Position numbers and translations under genes: made by a program
NCBI GenBank assembly: GCA_933207985.1
Contig: OW240913.1
Span: forward strand, 280,453,051-280,517,050
Direction: 5' to 3'
Source: Pelobates cultripes
Taxonomy: Eukaryota > Chordata > Amphibia > Anura > Pelobatidae
Length of the DNA stretch: 64,000 bases
Notes under the pieces: generated by a model
Told to the model about the DNA's origin: nothing
What the model saw: the letters and a program-made list of their open reading frames with translations, nothing else
Database searches by the model: none
Part shown: positions 8,472 to 19,558 of the stretch, one piece after another
Numbering within the stretch: position 1 is the first letter of the stretch
Layout: every line of letters starts with the position of its first letter

Positions 8472-9092
8472 AAATAAAAAAGGTGCGCTAATGCCTTTAA
8501 ATTTAAAGTTCTACAAAGTGAAAGTGTCGGTGCACTTGTGCATACAAATATTCTTTATACAATAAAAATTTAAAAAATGTGTTATTGTGCTAAAATCTTT
8601 CAAAGACACTTACTTAAGAAATAGGAGTCTCACTCTATTTTTCTCAAAGGTGTGTAGGAACATGAAAAATAAAATATAAACATAGCATAAAACTGTATGG
8701 CAAAGAACCAAAGAAATAAAATAAAAATGGAATCAAACTCACAAGAAAAGAGCAGTAAGAAGTCTACTCTCACTTTTCTGGCTTATGTCCACAATGGGAC
8801 TAAATGCAGGCAAAGATCTGAGTGCGGCAGCTTGAATGAAGAAAGTGCTTTATTCCAATACAATGAAAAATTCACAACACATTTTTAACATTTTTATTGT
8901 ATAAAGAATATTTGTATGCACTTTCATTTTGTAGCACTTTAAATTTAAAGGCATAGGCGCACCTTTTTATTTGTTTGATTCTTTGGGTGTTTTTAGAGCT
9001 CTTTCACTGAGAAGGTTGCTGCTTTACCTTTTATTATTATTACTACTATATATGTAAATATTGTATTACTGAATCACTAGCGCCTATATTTT
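8472..9092. mobile_element. Non-autonomous foldback retroelement inserted in Gypsy integrase
   Basis: The insertion lies between 12-bp target-site duplications. It carries long inverted arms: 8478-8583 and 8883-8969 share, in opposite orientation, a CCTTTAAATTTAAAG block and a CAAATATTCTTTATACAAT block. Its right end, ACTAGCGCCTATATTTT, resembles the end of the Penelope-like element (GTGAGCGCCTATTATCTTC plus T run). The duplication length and the shared end suggest it moved with the Penelope machinery; this is inference. No coding potential is seen. Confidence 0.75.
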
Positions 9093-9104
9093 GCTGTAAC
9101 AAAC
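9093..9104. repeat. Right target-site duplication of the foldback element
   Basis: GCTGTAACAAAC, identical to 8460-8471. Confidence 0.88.
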
Positions 9105-9264
9105 CACAGGGTTGTATGTGTAATGACTTGTTAGCCGCACAAACAATACAGCTTCTTTTTTTTGGATAGCTGGATGACCTGCTATCATAGCATGTGAGAG
9201 AGAATGGATTCTCTATGTTCTGTAGGGATGTACAACTTATTAGGAGGTTGATCCTTTTGATTTT
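9105..9264 (-). pseudogene. Ty3/Gypsy integrase zinc-binding end
   Basis: Minus-strand translation includes a CIVCAANKS motif with the C-x2-C pair of the integrase zinc-binding domain, directly ahead of the core that resumes at 8471. The His pair expected upstream is not clear, so this part is decayed. Confidence 0.65.
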
Positions 9265-10014
9265 CTAATAACTCAATGCTGATTTAATCTGTACTTTAGT
9301 AGTGGCCACTAAGCATTCATTAGGGACAATTGACTGTAATTGGTCTTCGAATTGGCGTGATAAAGCGTCAGCCTTCATATTTTTGGAACCAGGTCTGTAC
9401 GTCACTATGTAGTTAAAACGAGGCAAGAAAAGAGACCAAGGTACTTGCCTATCTGATAGCCTCTTCACCTCTCCAAAAAAGTACAAGTTCTTATGGTCTG
9501 TGAGGATTGATACAGGAATGGAGGACACCTCTAACACATGTCTCCACTCATTCAGGGCCATGATTATAGCCAACAACTCCCTGTCCTCAATGTCATATCG
9601 TTTTTTGTGTCAGTTAATTTCTTTGAAAAATAACCACAAGGATGAAGGAGCAAATCAGTGCTGATTTTTGGGAGAGTACTGCCCCTACACTGGACTCGGA
9701 AGCATCTACTTCCAACATAATAGGCAAAGAAGGATCAGGATTTGCCAAGATAGGAGCCAAGCAAAAGCCCTTTTTAATATTTCAAATGCAGCAAGAGCTT
9801 CAGGAGCCCATTCTTGTTGGTTTCCTCCTTTTTTAGTCATGGCAGTAATGGGGGCTGTTATGGATGAGAACCACTTAATGAACCTCCTATAATAATTGGC
9901 AAAACCCAAGAAGCATTGCATGGCTTTCAATCCTATTGGCAACAGATAATCTAAGATAGCCTCTAGTTTCTTTGGATCCATTCTAAAACCTGTACCAGAT
10001 ATTATATATCCCAA
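9265..10014 (-). pseudogene. Ty3/Gypsy RT C-terminus and RNase H
   Basis: Two minus-strand frames cover this part. 9706-10014 gives FLGFANYYRRFI, the hallmark of the Gypsy RT/RNase H junction, and a SITAPITAMTKK block. 9265-9576 gives ILTDHKNLYFF and RPGSKNMKADALSR, typical of the RNase H end and its tether to integrase. The frame between 9577 and 9705 is shifted. The gene is interrupted and cannot make a whole protein. Confidence 0.88.
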
Positions 10015-10608
10015 GAACTGTACTTTTTATGTCAAAAAGATACTTCTCCAGCTTACAAAATAATACGTTTTTGAGCAATCTTGAAAGAACAAGTCTCACA
10101 TGGTTATGATGACTTTCAAGGTCTTTCGAATAGATGAGTATATCATCCAGATACACTATAACAAATTCATGTAAATAATCCCTTAAAACATCATTTATGA
10201 AGTCTTGAAAAACAGCTGGGGCATTACATAAACCGGATGGCATAATGGTGTACTCATAATGCCCGTATCGTGTATTAAACGCTGTTTTCCACTCATCCCC
10301 CTCTTTGATTCGGACCAGATTGTAAGCCACTCGCAGATCAAGTTTAGTAAATATGGATGTCCCTTTCAACCTATCAAATAATTCCGATATCAATGGAATT
10401 GGGTATGCATTACGTATAGTTATCTTGTTAAGTCCGCGGAAGTCAATACAGGGCCTAAGATCTCCTTCTTTTTTAGAAACAAAAAAGAATCCTGCACGGA
10501 AGAGGAGGATTTGGTTATGAACCCCTTCCTGAGATTCTCCTTAACATACTCCTCTAATACTATGTTTTCCTTAAGAGACAAGAGATAAACAGTACCCTTG
10601 GGTGGCAT
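9983..10608 (-). pseudogene. Ty3/Gypsy reverse transcriptase
   Basis: Minus-strand translation of 9983-10393 shows [20 protein letters not shown] (motif A Asp), [18 protein letters not shown] (motif B) and [12 protein letters not shown] (motif C, catalytic YLDD). The frame from 10420 to 10608 gives the preceding [11 protein letters not shown] region and the start of the DLTR motif, offset by a frameshift near 10400. The motifs are intact but the whole pol is broken. Confidence 0.92.
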
Positions 10609-10636
10609 AGTACCAAGGAGTAAAGTAATCGCACAA

Positions 10637-11201
10637 TCATAAGGGATGTGGTGGTAGTTTATTGGCTTCTTTCTTTTCGAACATGTCTTTCAATTGTTTA
10701 TATGGTTCAGGCACCTCAGTGGATAAAGGCTTCATCGTGGGGACATTTATGAGGCACACTGGTTTGACTTTAGAAACACAACCCTCCATACATGAATGAC
10801 TCCAACTCATGATCTCCTTAGTCTCCCAATCTATTATAGGGTTATGTTTAGCGAGCCAAAGGAATCCTAACATTATCGTAAAGGATGGGTATGTAATCTG
10901 TTGTTAGATTATCATTTCTTGGTGTAGGAATCCTACGATCATCAAAAAAGGTAGATTCCTTCGTAATCACAGGATTACTAAGTGGTCTACCATTTATGGC
11001 CTCTACAGCCAAGGGTGTGGATCTTTCTCTTAAAGGGAGAAAATAAGACTTGGCAAAGGTAGCATCAACAACATTTTCTGCAGCACTAGAATCGATAAGG
11101 GCATGCGTATGTACAGTCCTGTTCTCCCACTTTAAGGTTGTAGGAAGTAGAAGCCTGAGTTCTTTTCTGGGTTTGAAGGAGGACATATGCAATACACCCA
11201 A
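10637..11201 (-). pseudogene. Ty3/Gypsy protease region and protease-RT linker
   Basis: The 10848-11201 frame gives ALIDSSAAENVVDATFA, matching the aspartic protease active-site region (the usual DSGA reads DSSA, so the Gly is lost). The 10637-10873 frame gives GFLWLAKHNPIIDWETKEI, the block that ends the protease and leads to RT in Gypsy pol. The two frames overlap out of register. The active-site change would be expected to impair the protease. Confidence 0.82.
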
Positions 11202-11290
11202 GGCCTGTCCTCCAATAGGACTTAGGTGCAGGAGTTTTCCGGCCTATTGGGACATGATAAACGTAAATGCCCCTTATTCCTGGAGTACAG

Positions 11291-12162
11291 TCAAAGACCC
11301 TGTTTTCTCCTATAGGACTTCTCAGCTTCAGATAACCTAGTGAGTCCTAACTGTAGGGGTTCCGGGATGGCCACAGTGGCTGTTTCCGAAGTTGGAAACG
11401 TTAAGGCCAAGCGTACTCGGTTTCTTCTTGGTTGATCTCTGGTATTATGTCTATGCCTGAGACGGTCATCTATATGGGACAGATAGTTTATGAGTTCTTC
11501 TAAATCCTCTGGCAAGTCCCTAGCAGCCACCTCATCCAACAAGGTATCCAAGAGACTGTTTATAAATACGTCTACGAATGCCTGGTGGTTTCATCGCACT
11601 TCTGCAGCATAAGTGCGAAATTTTAAAGCGTACTCCACCAGAGAGTGGGATCCTTGTTTCATCTTAAAACACTTTTGGCAGCATTTGCTCATCTTCCTGG
11701 GGGATCAAAGGTTTGTCTGAATGCAGCCACAAACTCAGCATTGTTGTATACCAAGGAGTTGTTATTTTCCCATAAAGGGTTTGCCCATATCAATGCCCTA
11801 TCTATAAGTAGGTTGATCATAAAACCCACACTAGCCATGTCGGTGGGGTAGGCTCTGGGTTGTAATTCAAAGTGTATGCTGACTTGGTTTAAAAACCCTC
11901 GGCATGCACCATGATCACCTCCGTAACGTGAAGGGAACGTCATATGAGTAGACGTATTAACTGTAGCAACCTCTAGGTTATAGAAAGCAACTACAGGTAT
12001 AGGATTTTGCGCCTCGGTTTGCAGATGTGCCATACGAGCCAGTAAAGTCTGTAGAGCAAGGGAAAACTGGTCCATGCGGTGGTCCATTTCTTCGAACCAC
12101 ACGTCATGACCAGAAGCTTGTGGGTTGACACCTGCAGGGTCCATGGTAAGAGATTGTGACAC
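11291..12162 (-). pseudogene. Ty3/Gypsy gag (sushi-like), frameshifted
   Basis: The 11689-12162 frame begins MSQSLTMDPAG and contains FLNQVSIHFELQP and a MINLLIDRALIWANPLWE block, which resembles the capsid of the sushi-ichi/Mart group of Gypsy elements. The 11291-11551 frame supplies a later gag segment (DLPEDLEELINYLSHIDDRLR). A frameshift near 11600 separates them. Gag would form the particle of the retrotransposon. No LTR or primer-binding site was recognised beyond 12162, where L1-like sequence begins near 12190, so the 5' end looks lost. Confidence 0.82.
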
Positions 12163-12189
12163 TCACCCCAGACAAGAGGGGTAGAAGAT

Positions 12190-13060
12190 AGAAGATAGAT
12201 GGGTGGACTTGGAGTCCCTATTCACGCGGTCAGATTTGCCCCAATACTATATATGGCTGCCCATAGAACACAGGGCTCTGCTGCACATGAAATGCCCGGC
12301 AATTCTAAATTCCATCTGAATATGGGACAAATTCACAATGAAATATGGCTTAACAAACACGCCCTCCTCAATGCTTCCTTTATTCAGGAATGAGAGTCAG
12401 GGACTTCAAAACTGTGGAGGACGCAGGCCTCCAGAGACTGTGCCACATGTGACAAGATTTGACGAACTTTCAGAGAGAACACCCCTTAGACCGGGAGATT
12501 TCTTTCGATATCTCCAGCTCAAATAGTTTGATCTCCTCCTTACACACACACATAGCATCAATACTACAGAATGGGGCAAACTAACATATGTAGAGCAATG
12601 GGAAACCGACTTGAGGGAGACTCTAGAGGGCAAGGACTGGCAGGACATATGGGAAGCTAACATGGCCGTCTCGATCTGCACAACGGTCAATGAACAAGCA
12701 TATAAGACGGTGGTACACAACAACGATAAGGCTGTACCGCATGGACAAAACACAGAATGACATAGGCTGGAGGAATTGTGGCAACAAAGGGACATACATC
12801 AACATGTGGTGGGACTGCTCTATGTTGAAGACCTTCTGGCACAGATCTTATAGATCTTATAGAATTACTCTCCAGACCAAAAGACGAGTGGATGGTACTG
12901 GAACAAAAACTCCTACATAAACTGACTCTGGCTGCCAGATGGGCCTTAGCGCAAAATTGGCTTAAACAAGACATTCCCCCCTACATCCTTAGTTATTCAA
13001 AAAATAAAAGATACCTGCCTTATGGACAAATTGACTGCTATTACCCGAGGTTCTTTAAAA
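12190..13060 (+). pseudogene. L1-like LINE ORF2 C-terminal region
   Basis: A GGLGVP block at 12200 opens the L1 ORF2 C-terminal region. Later forward frames give GDFFRYLQLK at about 12490, SICTTVNEQAYK near 12675, RRWYTTTIRLYRMD near 12705 and GNKGTYINMWWDCSML near 12780, the cysteine-containing tail motif of L1-type ORF2. Frames change several times, so it is dead. The copy begins where the Gypsy remnant stops. Confidence 0.78.
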
Positions 13061-13480
13061 AAGTTTAAAAAAATCTGAGACCTCTAGTTGCAAAGTGACA
13101 TAGTGAGTGGATGATTGGGTGGGCATGCGGAGCAACATCTCCACCCTGAAGGACCCAACCCACTGGCGAAACCAGCTTCTCCCCCCCCCTTCTCCCTTGT
13201 TAGAATGGGCTGCGGGGACAGAGAGCGGGTAAGGGTCTGCGTGGCTCCCCTTCCCGTCTCTCCATTTCCCTCTGTCCCCGCCTCTGGCGCTACGCTTTGG
13301 GCGGGGGCCGGGGGCCTCCACCACTCGACTTCCTTCATCTCTTTTCTATCTTTCTATACCCGTTCTATACTTCTTCTCTCTTTTCATGTAAACACTGACA
13401 TCTATTGTCTCCACGGAGTCATGCAAGTCATAGGTTTTTCATTAAAGCATGATATGACGCGACACGCCTCCAGTAGGTGA
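13061..13480 (+). other. GC-rich then T-rich 3' tail of the L1-like copy
   Basis: Following the ORF2 remnant is a GC-rich block (about 13130-13320) and then T/C-rich sequence. This is a plausible 3' untranslated region. The overlapping open frames here on both strands look like composition effects. Confidence 0.4.
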
Positions 13481-13810
13481 CCCACTAGCTAGCTCATAAT
13501 TTCATACATCAGCCACAATTACAAGGGCGATTGCGCCTTGTCTTTATGTCTGCCTTAGATGTATGACTCTGTGTTCAATTTAAACAAAAATACAAAATGA
13601 TAACTGGCAAATTAGTTACACTACCTACAATATGAAAGATTGTTTCCGACTAAGTGTATACAATGATGCAATGCAATGCCTTACACGTTATTGTTCAGGT
13701 ACAGCAACATCTAATCTTTACTCTGTAGAATTGACAAATCATATCTACACAGCGGCACAATGAACAATGTGCCATTTGCTGTGTGTTGTCTTGCCAATTG
13801 CTAAATAAAG

Positions 13811-13843
<33 letters not shown>

Positions 13844-13859
13844 TTTTTTTAAATGTTCC
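13481..13859. other. No gene seen; (TA)n microsatellite at 13810-13838
   Basis: AT-rich sequence without recognisable features apart from a TA run and following T run. Confidence 0.5.
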
Positions 13860-14096
13860 ATTCCTTTTATTCATTTTGTAGCCTATGCACTTTTCCTAGT
13901 GCCATAATATCCTTCTTTAGAACTGGTGCCCAAAATTCCTCAGCATATTCAAGGTGTGGTCTTACCAGTGATTTATAAAAAGGCAAAGTTGCATTTTCAT
14001 CCTGAGACTTAATGCCCCTCTTTATACATGACAATACCTTACTGGCCTTAGCAACTGGAGACTGACATTGCACGTTGTTCAGTACTATTTAGGGCA
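13860..14096 (-). pseudogene. CR1/L2-like LINE fragment, RT C-terminal end
   Basis: The minus-strand frame 13867-14073 gives SKVLSCIKRGIKSQ, then LPFYKSLVRPHLEYAEEFWAP, then LKKDIMALGKV, a signature of the C-terminal RT region of CR1/L2-type LINEs. The same LINE resumes at about 15410-15677 and again at about 19559-19640 after several insertions. Confidence 0.88.
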
Positions 14097-14204
14097 GCAA
14101 ATGGAAAAAAAGAAATATCCAGGCACACCTGAGGTTTCTTCTAAAAGGCCATCTTTATTTTAGTATGTGCATTTTACTCTTGTGTTTTTGCATACCATTT
14201 AGGA

Positions 14205-15380
14205 CAGGGCTGTCCAATACAAGGACCATGGACCCAAGAACCAGGCCATGCAGATTTTATGTGGCCTGCCTGTGGGTTGTGCCATTGAACTGCCCTGCCA
14301 GCCTTCATGGGTCATTGGGGAGGTCAAAGATCTCTCTCAATTTGGAGCGTTGCAGCAGGTTACCATGGCAAGGTTCCTAGGAGCTCATAGAAGGACTGAG
14401 CTCTGCCTGCAGCTGGAAGAGATGAATATCACCAAACCACCAAAGCTTGCAATGTCCCTACTCGCTGAGAAAAAGTTTTGTTGCTTTTTTTATAAAAAAA
14501 TATATATATGCATATTGTCTCCCGAACTCCCCACACAATATACATAGGCCCTATAGCATCCACCACAGTCACACACTGCACCCCTTGCACACACACACAT
14601 TGCACCCTTCACACACTGTATTGCTCACACACATATTGCACCCCTCATGCACTTTGCACCCTCACACACATTGCAAAGCTCACACGCACACTGCACCTCT
14701 CATGCACATACTGTACCCATCATACACACACACATGCAACCACTCACACACACTGCACCCTCACACATATTGCACCCCTGACACACACATTGCACCCCTT
14801 ATTCACACATTGCACCCCTCAAAGATACACACTTGATCCATGACACAAACACTGCATCCTTCACACACACCGCACCTTTTATACACACACTGCACCCCTG
14901 ACCAAACACAGCACCCCTCACACACACACATACATGAAACCTCTTTCTCACACACACACTGCATCTTTCACACACCCTGCTCCCCTCACACACATTAAAT
15001 CCCTCTCACACACACTGCACCTCACATATGAAGGGTGCACCCTTCTTACACACACTTCACTCCTCAAACACCCACTGCACCCCTCACACACATTGCACCA
15101 CTCAAACACATTTCACATCACATACACACTCTTTCGCGCATTCTCTTTAAACTCTGCATCACAATGTTTACATGCAATATCAGCACAGCCTTGGGTCATT
15201 ATCAATTCCTCTTTACTGAATTGATTGTATCTTGTGTGGCTGCTACACCTAAAAAAACAGACTTAATAACTATTACTGTATGACATAATACGGTAGTATG
15301 TAAAGAATGTATAGCTTTGCATTCAGCTCTCAGATAAATCCTGTTTTTTCATTCTGCCCTCAGAAGGTTGGACAGCCCTG
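14205..15380. mobile_element. hAT-like non-autonomous element with internal minisatellite
   Basis: Ends are CAGGGCTGTCCAA (14205) and TTGGACAGCCCTG (ending 15380), perfect 13-bp inverted repeats of hAT type. The flanks ATTTAGGA (14197-14204) and ATTTAGGC (15381-15388) match 7 of 8, as expected for an 8-bp hAT duplication. No transposase is present. The interior is dominated by a degenerate CACACACTGCACCCCT-type tandem array. Confidence 0.85.
14570..15115. repeat. Degenerate CACACTGCACCC minisatellite
   Basis: Units of roughly 20-25 bp of the form (CA)n-TGCACCCCT repeat across the interior of the hAT-like element. Open frames through it encode His/Thr repeats and are not genes. Confidence 0.85.
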
Positions 15381-15409
15381 ATTTAGGCTGTAAGTTGCTT
15401 GTGCATGCT

Positions 15410-15677
15410 TTACCCTGAAGTGTATAACGTTTAATTTTTCTACATTAAATTTCATCTACCATTTGAGTGCTTCAATCTATCTAAGTCCCTTGGCTGCAAA
15501 GCAATATTCAGCTTACATTGTTTTACTTTACAGAGTTTTGTATCATCTACAAGCACAGAAACATGGCTTTCAATGACTATTTTAAGATCATTTATAAATA
15601 TTTTAAATAAAAGTGGTCCAAGATCAGAACCCTGAGAGACACAACTTCTCACTTTTGTCCAGCTTGAAAATTTACCA
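15410..15677 (-). pseudogene. CR1/L2-like LINE fragment, RT palm region
   Basis: Minus-strand translation shows GKFSSWTKVRSCVSQGSDLGPLLFKIFINDL, shown here in part, which is the motif B-to-motif C stretch of CR1/L2 RT (consensus GVPQGSVLGPLLF; here CVSQGSDLGPLLF). VLVDDTKL follows as a degenerate (F/Y)ADD motif. The frame is cut at 15678 by a TTAA MITE. Confidence 0.88.
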
Positions 15678-16162
15678 TTAAAGGACAACTCTAGGCACCC
15701 AGACCACTTCAGCTTAATGAAGTGGTCTGGGTGCCAGGTCCAGCTAGGGTTAACCCATTTTTTTATAAACATAGCAGTTTCAGAGAAACTGCTATGTTTA
15801 TTAATGGGTTAAGCCTTCCCCCAAAGCCTCTAGTGGCTGTCTCATTGACAGCCACTAGAGGCGCTTGCGTGCTTCTCACTGTGATTTTCACAGTGAGAGC
15901 ACACCAGCGTCCATAGGAAAGCATTGTAAATGCTTTCCTATGCGACCGGCTGAATGCGCACGCAGCTCCTGCCGCGCGTGCGCATTCAGCCGACGGGGCG
16001 GATCGCAGGAGGATCGGAGAAGGAGAGCTCCCTGCCCAGTTTTAACCCCTTTCCCCTTTCCAGAGCCGGGCAGGAGGGGGACCCTGAGGGTGGGGGCACC
16101 CTCAGAGCACTATAGTGCCAGGAAAACGATTATGTTTTCCTGGCACTATAGTGGTCCTTTAA
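15678..16162. mobile_element. TTAA-flanked MITE (piggyBac-like ends)
   Basis: TTAA occurs at both ends (15678-15681 and 16159-16162). Ends read TTAAAGGACAACTCTAGG and, in reverse complement, TTAAAGGACCACTATAGTG. Internal short palindromes include ACCACTTCAGC/GAAGTGGT just inside the left end, a GTTTCAGAGAAAC hairpin and an AGCCACTAGAGGC block. TTAA duplication is typical of piggyBac-type transposition. Diverged relatives occur at 19795, 42597, 46830-47262 and 50340-50580. Confidence 0.78.
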
Positions 16163-16699
16163 TGACAAGTTTCTCTACTCCAAGCATGTCAAACTCAAAG
16201 GCTAACACGGGCCAAATAAACAAGGATTAAGTTTATGTGAGCTGCAAAAAAAACTAAAACCTTCAGTTTTCATAGCAGCTTAGGTTTATTTAAAAAAGTA
16301 CTGTATAAAAAAAAAGTCGCCTAACTCCCACTGGACATCCTCACACTCACGTAGGGCTTCAAAGTAAACAAAAGAGCGAACTTATTTTAAGGAGACTTGC
16401 GTTTGAAATAACTAATGTTTCAGTCCAAATACCTTGACATATTAAGAAAAGTTTGGTAATGGGACTGAAATGGTGAATGTATGCTGTTGCACAGCTGTAA
16501 AAAACAAATGAGTTTATCTTGTTGATTTTGAAGTCCTATTAGTGTGTTCTTCACTTTGACTGAGATTATCAAACTTGATGATCTCAGCCAATCCAATGCT
16601 TTCCCATAGGAAAGCATTGGGGGGCTATTGTGCATGTGTTGCAAGAAGCTGTGCGGCCAATCAGAATCTCCATGGGGAGCATTCAGCGCCTCCATGCAG

Positions 16700-17165
16700 A
16701 CCCAATCTAATACACTGCTCCCTCCCCCTATTCCAATACACTGCCCAAAAATCCAATACATTGCCCCCTCCTCCCTCAACGCTAATACACTGCACCCTTC
16801 ATCCAATCTAATACACTGCCCCTTAATCTAATACACTGCCACTCCTCCCTCCACTCTAATTGAATAGACTGCCCCCACTTCCACCACTCTAATTTAATAC
16901 ATTGCCCTCATCCCTCCAAATTAATACACTGCCCCCTCCCTCCCTCAAATTAATACACTTACCTCCCCCAATTTAACACACAGCCCCCCTTTCACCACTC
17001 TAATACACTGCCTCCTCCTTCCCCAAACAAAACACACTGCCCTCCCTCCCCCAAATTAATACACTGCCCTCTCCCTTCCTCAAATTAATACACTGCCCGC
17101 GCCCTAACCAAATTTAATACACTGGCCCCCTCCCTCCCTCAAATGAATACATTGCCCCCCCCCAA
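16700..17165. repeat. TAATACACTGCCCCCTCCCTC minisatellite
   Basis: Irregular units of about 25-32 bp containing AATACACTGCCC followed by a CT-rich run repeat about 15 times. They lie inside the hAT-like element. Confidence 0.85.
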
Positions 17166-17297
17166 TTTAACACATTACACAGGAAGGTACCCCAAGCCCC
17201 TCTTCCCCTACCTTAAGATGAGCCGTCTTCCAGTTCCAGCTCTTCTGTGCAAGCAGGCCAGACGCTCCACTGGCACTGCGAGCAGGATGGAAGGGGG

Positions 17298-17488
17298 AGT
17301 GGCTGGCCTGCTATGCAGACAGATAGCCACTCTGCTCTATTATGGCCGTGGGAGGGAAGACAAGAAGCAGACAGGAAATATCTTTCCTGTCTTGTGGCTG
17401 GTCGCAGCCAGAGTACAAAGTGGCCCCTGGGCAAGTAGGCCGCATATATATTCATTGTGGGCTGTATTCGGCCCCCGGGCCACAATTT
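17298..17488. repeat. 191-bp direct repeat, copy 1 (flank of insert)
   Basis: The block from AGTGGCTGGCCTGC to CCACAATTT repeats at 19349-19539 with offset 2,051. I saw no differences. The two copies flank the inserted 1.86-kb segment. Confidence 0.9.
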
Positions 17489-17509
17489 ACACAAAGTATG
17501 ATTTGTGGC

Positions 17510-18180
17510 TGAGTGAAGCTGTGGCCTCCCTTATGTCTGCCCAGTCTGAGGGGTCGTCTGGGGGGCCTATGTCTCTTTCCCACGCCCATGTGTACGAGAG
17601 TGTGTCCATTGGGGAGTTGAAGTTCAGGAGGGAGTATATAGCAGAGATCTGTCCCTTTTGTATGGATGCGTGAAGGCAGGCTTTTTCGAATTGTGTGAGT
17701 CTAGTGTTGGCTGTAATAGTGTCTTTACAAAGAGAGACTGGGGTTGGTAAGAGTCAGGAGGATGTCATCGGCGTAGGCTGCGATTTTGTATTCTTCATTC
17801 CTGATTTTCTATCCATGGATTATTGTGGAATTACGTATGTTTTGGAGTAGGGACTCTAGGGAGAGGGCGAACAGAAGTGGGGATAGCAGGAAACCTTGTC
17901 TTGTCAAGTTTCGGATTGTGAATTCTGGTGCTTTAATGTTAGGGATGAGGAGGGTAGCTATCGGTTGGTTATATAGGGTCGTCAGGACCGTGATGATGGG
18001 GTTGGGGAATCTGGGGTGGTGAAGATAAAAGGCCAGAGCAGGCCATCAAACGCCGTTTCTGCATCCATCGAGAGGAGTAGGGTTGGGGTCTGCCTGTGTT
18101 GGGCCACCAAGATCAGGTCCAGCGTGCGTCTCATGATGTTGCAAGCGTGGCGATTGGGGATGAAGAACCGTGTCCTTTTC
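17510..18180 (-). pseudogene. L1-like LINE RT fragment (antisense)
   Basis: Minus-strand frames show the RT motif B stretch TRQGFLLSPLLFALSLE and motif C AAYADDILLTL, with a stop before the YADD block. The copy is truncated at both ends within the duplicated segment. Confidence 0.82.
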
Positions 18181-18189
18181 TTAAATTGT

Positions 18190-18306
18190 CTTCAGTTTAA
18201 AAAGCAACAATGTTTTGACCACAACTGTGATCTTTGTAAAGCTTGTTGTCAAAGTGTTGCTACTTTTCACACTGAAGACACTATATTAAAAAGTTTACTG
18301 TGCTGA
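18190..18306. repeat. Short imperfect hairpin within the duplicated segment
   Basis: GTCTTCAGTTTAAAAAGCAACA near 18188 pairs imperfectly with TGTTGCTACTTTTCACACTGAAGAC near 18256-18280. It could be a small foldback remnant and is present in both copies of the 1.84-kb duplication. Confidence 0.6.
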
Positions 18307-19348
18307 AAAGGATGTTCTGGGACATTTTTTTTAATTGTTTGTATGTTGATTAGTTTGAGGCATTACCTGGTTCCTGTGCATCCTGTATGTGTGTGCTGTT
18401 CCCCATTGTAACATATTACAAGGGGTTTAATAAGCTGAAGGTTATAGATAGATGAGAGCATTAATGATGCTAACAGGTGACAGGTGTTTTATTAACTTAT
18501 TATGGACTTGATTTAATATTGTTGGATACGCTTTCTAAATTATTTTATATTTTTGCATATCCTTTTAAGAATTTTTTATATTATGAAAAATATTTACATT
18601 TTGTAATATTTTGATTTTTTTTTTATATATTACTATAATTTTTTATATATGACTTATTTTTTTATATGTAAATATGTGGAAATTTCATTTTAACATTTTA
18701 TCAAATATGTTAAGTGATTTGGAACGCTTATCCAAGGATTTTAAATCAAGGCCTATGTTACATATGAATACTGCAATTTTAGTGCGTTTCTTTAAAGTAC
18801 CTCTAAACTGACATTTCAAGTACAGTGTAAATACATATTTAGTCACAGTTTAGTTTTTTATTTGCCTTTAAAATAATATAATCTATTAACAAGAAATATT
18901 CAGCTTAAGTTATTTCTACATACCATCATAGCATCACGTTTCAGCAGTCCTGTTAAAGTGTTACTGACTCTTCTTTGGCATGACTGGGATTGCCAAAACA
19001 TGAGTGTTTACTTAAGGTTAGGGTAAGGTATAAGGGGCTTTTCCACTATTCCAATAATGAGAAAAGTGTAGTGCTTAAGTATTGAAACAGTGGAGTTGGG
19101 ATTGTGTTGACATTTTTAAAGGGAAATACAATGTGCCCCTGTCATTTTAACCCTGCAGTTGCCATTTTCTAGAATGTTTTCCTTGTAGAGTTAAACACAC
19201 CTCTAGAAGATACAATATTGTAGAGTTAAACACACCTCTAGAAGATACAATATAATAGAACGTTAGATGTAGCGCCTTAGAGATGTATGTAACAAAACAA
19301 AAAGAAAGGAAACTAATAGTGTAATATGTAAAATATGATGGAGTAAAA

Positions 19349-19539
19349 AGTGGCTGGCCTGCTATGCAGACAGATAGCCACTCTGCTCTATTATGGCCGT
19401 GGGAGGGAAGACAAGAAGCAGACAGGAAATATCTTTCCTGTCTTGTGGCTGGTCGCAGCCAGAGTACAAAGTGGCCCCTGGGCAAGTAGGCCGCATATAT
19501 ATTCATTGTGGGCTGTATTCGGCCCCCGGGCCACAATTT
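19349..19539. repeat. 191-bp direct repeat, copy 2
   Basis: Second copy of 17298-17488. It continues into the true hAT-like terminus TTTTGACATGCTTG. Confidence 0.9.
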
Positions 19540-19558
19540 TGACATGCTTGCTGTACCC

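Larger units (their letters stand above)
17510..19350. repeat. 1,841-bp duplicated segment, copy 1 (with antisense L1 RT piece)
   Basis: This segment recurs at 23914-25754 with constant offset 6,404. Reading by eye gave about three differences (for example at 17583, 18272 and 18895). Its first 670 bp, read on the minus strand, encode L1-type RT: LYNQPIATLLIP, then NLTRQGFLLSPLLFALSLE, then EYKIAAYADDILLTL with the catalytic ADD. The remainder is AT-rich noncoding DNA. Confidence 0.92.
16181..19550. mobile_element. hAT-like element inserted in the antisense LINE, containing a nested insert
   Basis: CAAGCATGTCAAA (16181-16193) and TTTGACATGCTTG (ending 19550) are inverted termini. Flanks CTCTACTC and CTGTACCC match 6 of 8, and LINE sequence continues on both sides, which supports insertion. 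The interior holds a CACTGCCCCCTCCCTC minisatellite (16700-17165) and a 1.86-kb foreign insert (17489-19348) bounded by a 191-bp direct repeat. Confidence 0.75.

Noticed and set aside
13055..13480. Overlapping GC-rich frames on both strands as a host gene
   Set aside because: They lie in the probable L1 3' tail, show no domain, and have no splice or start context.
14447..14843. Long open frames over the CACACTGCACCC array
   Set aside because: They are open in several frames only because the repeat lacks stops; the translations are His/Thr repeats.
16700..17165. Regular short repeats as a CRISPR-like array
   Set aside because: Units are contiguous and variable in length without unique spacers, and the genome is eukaryotic.
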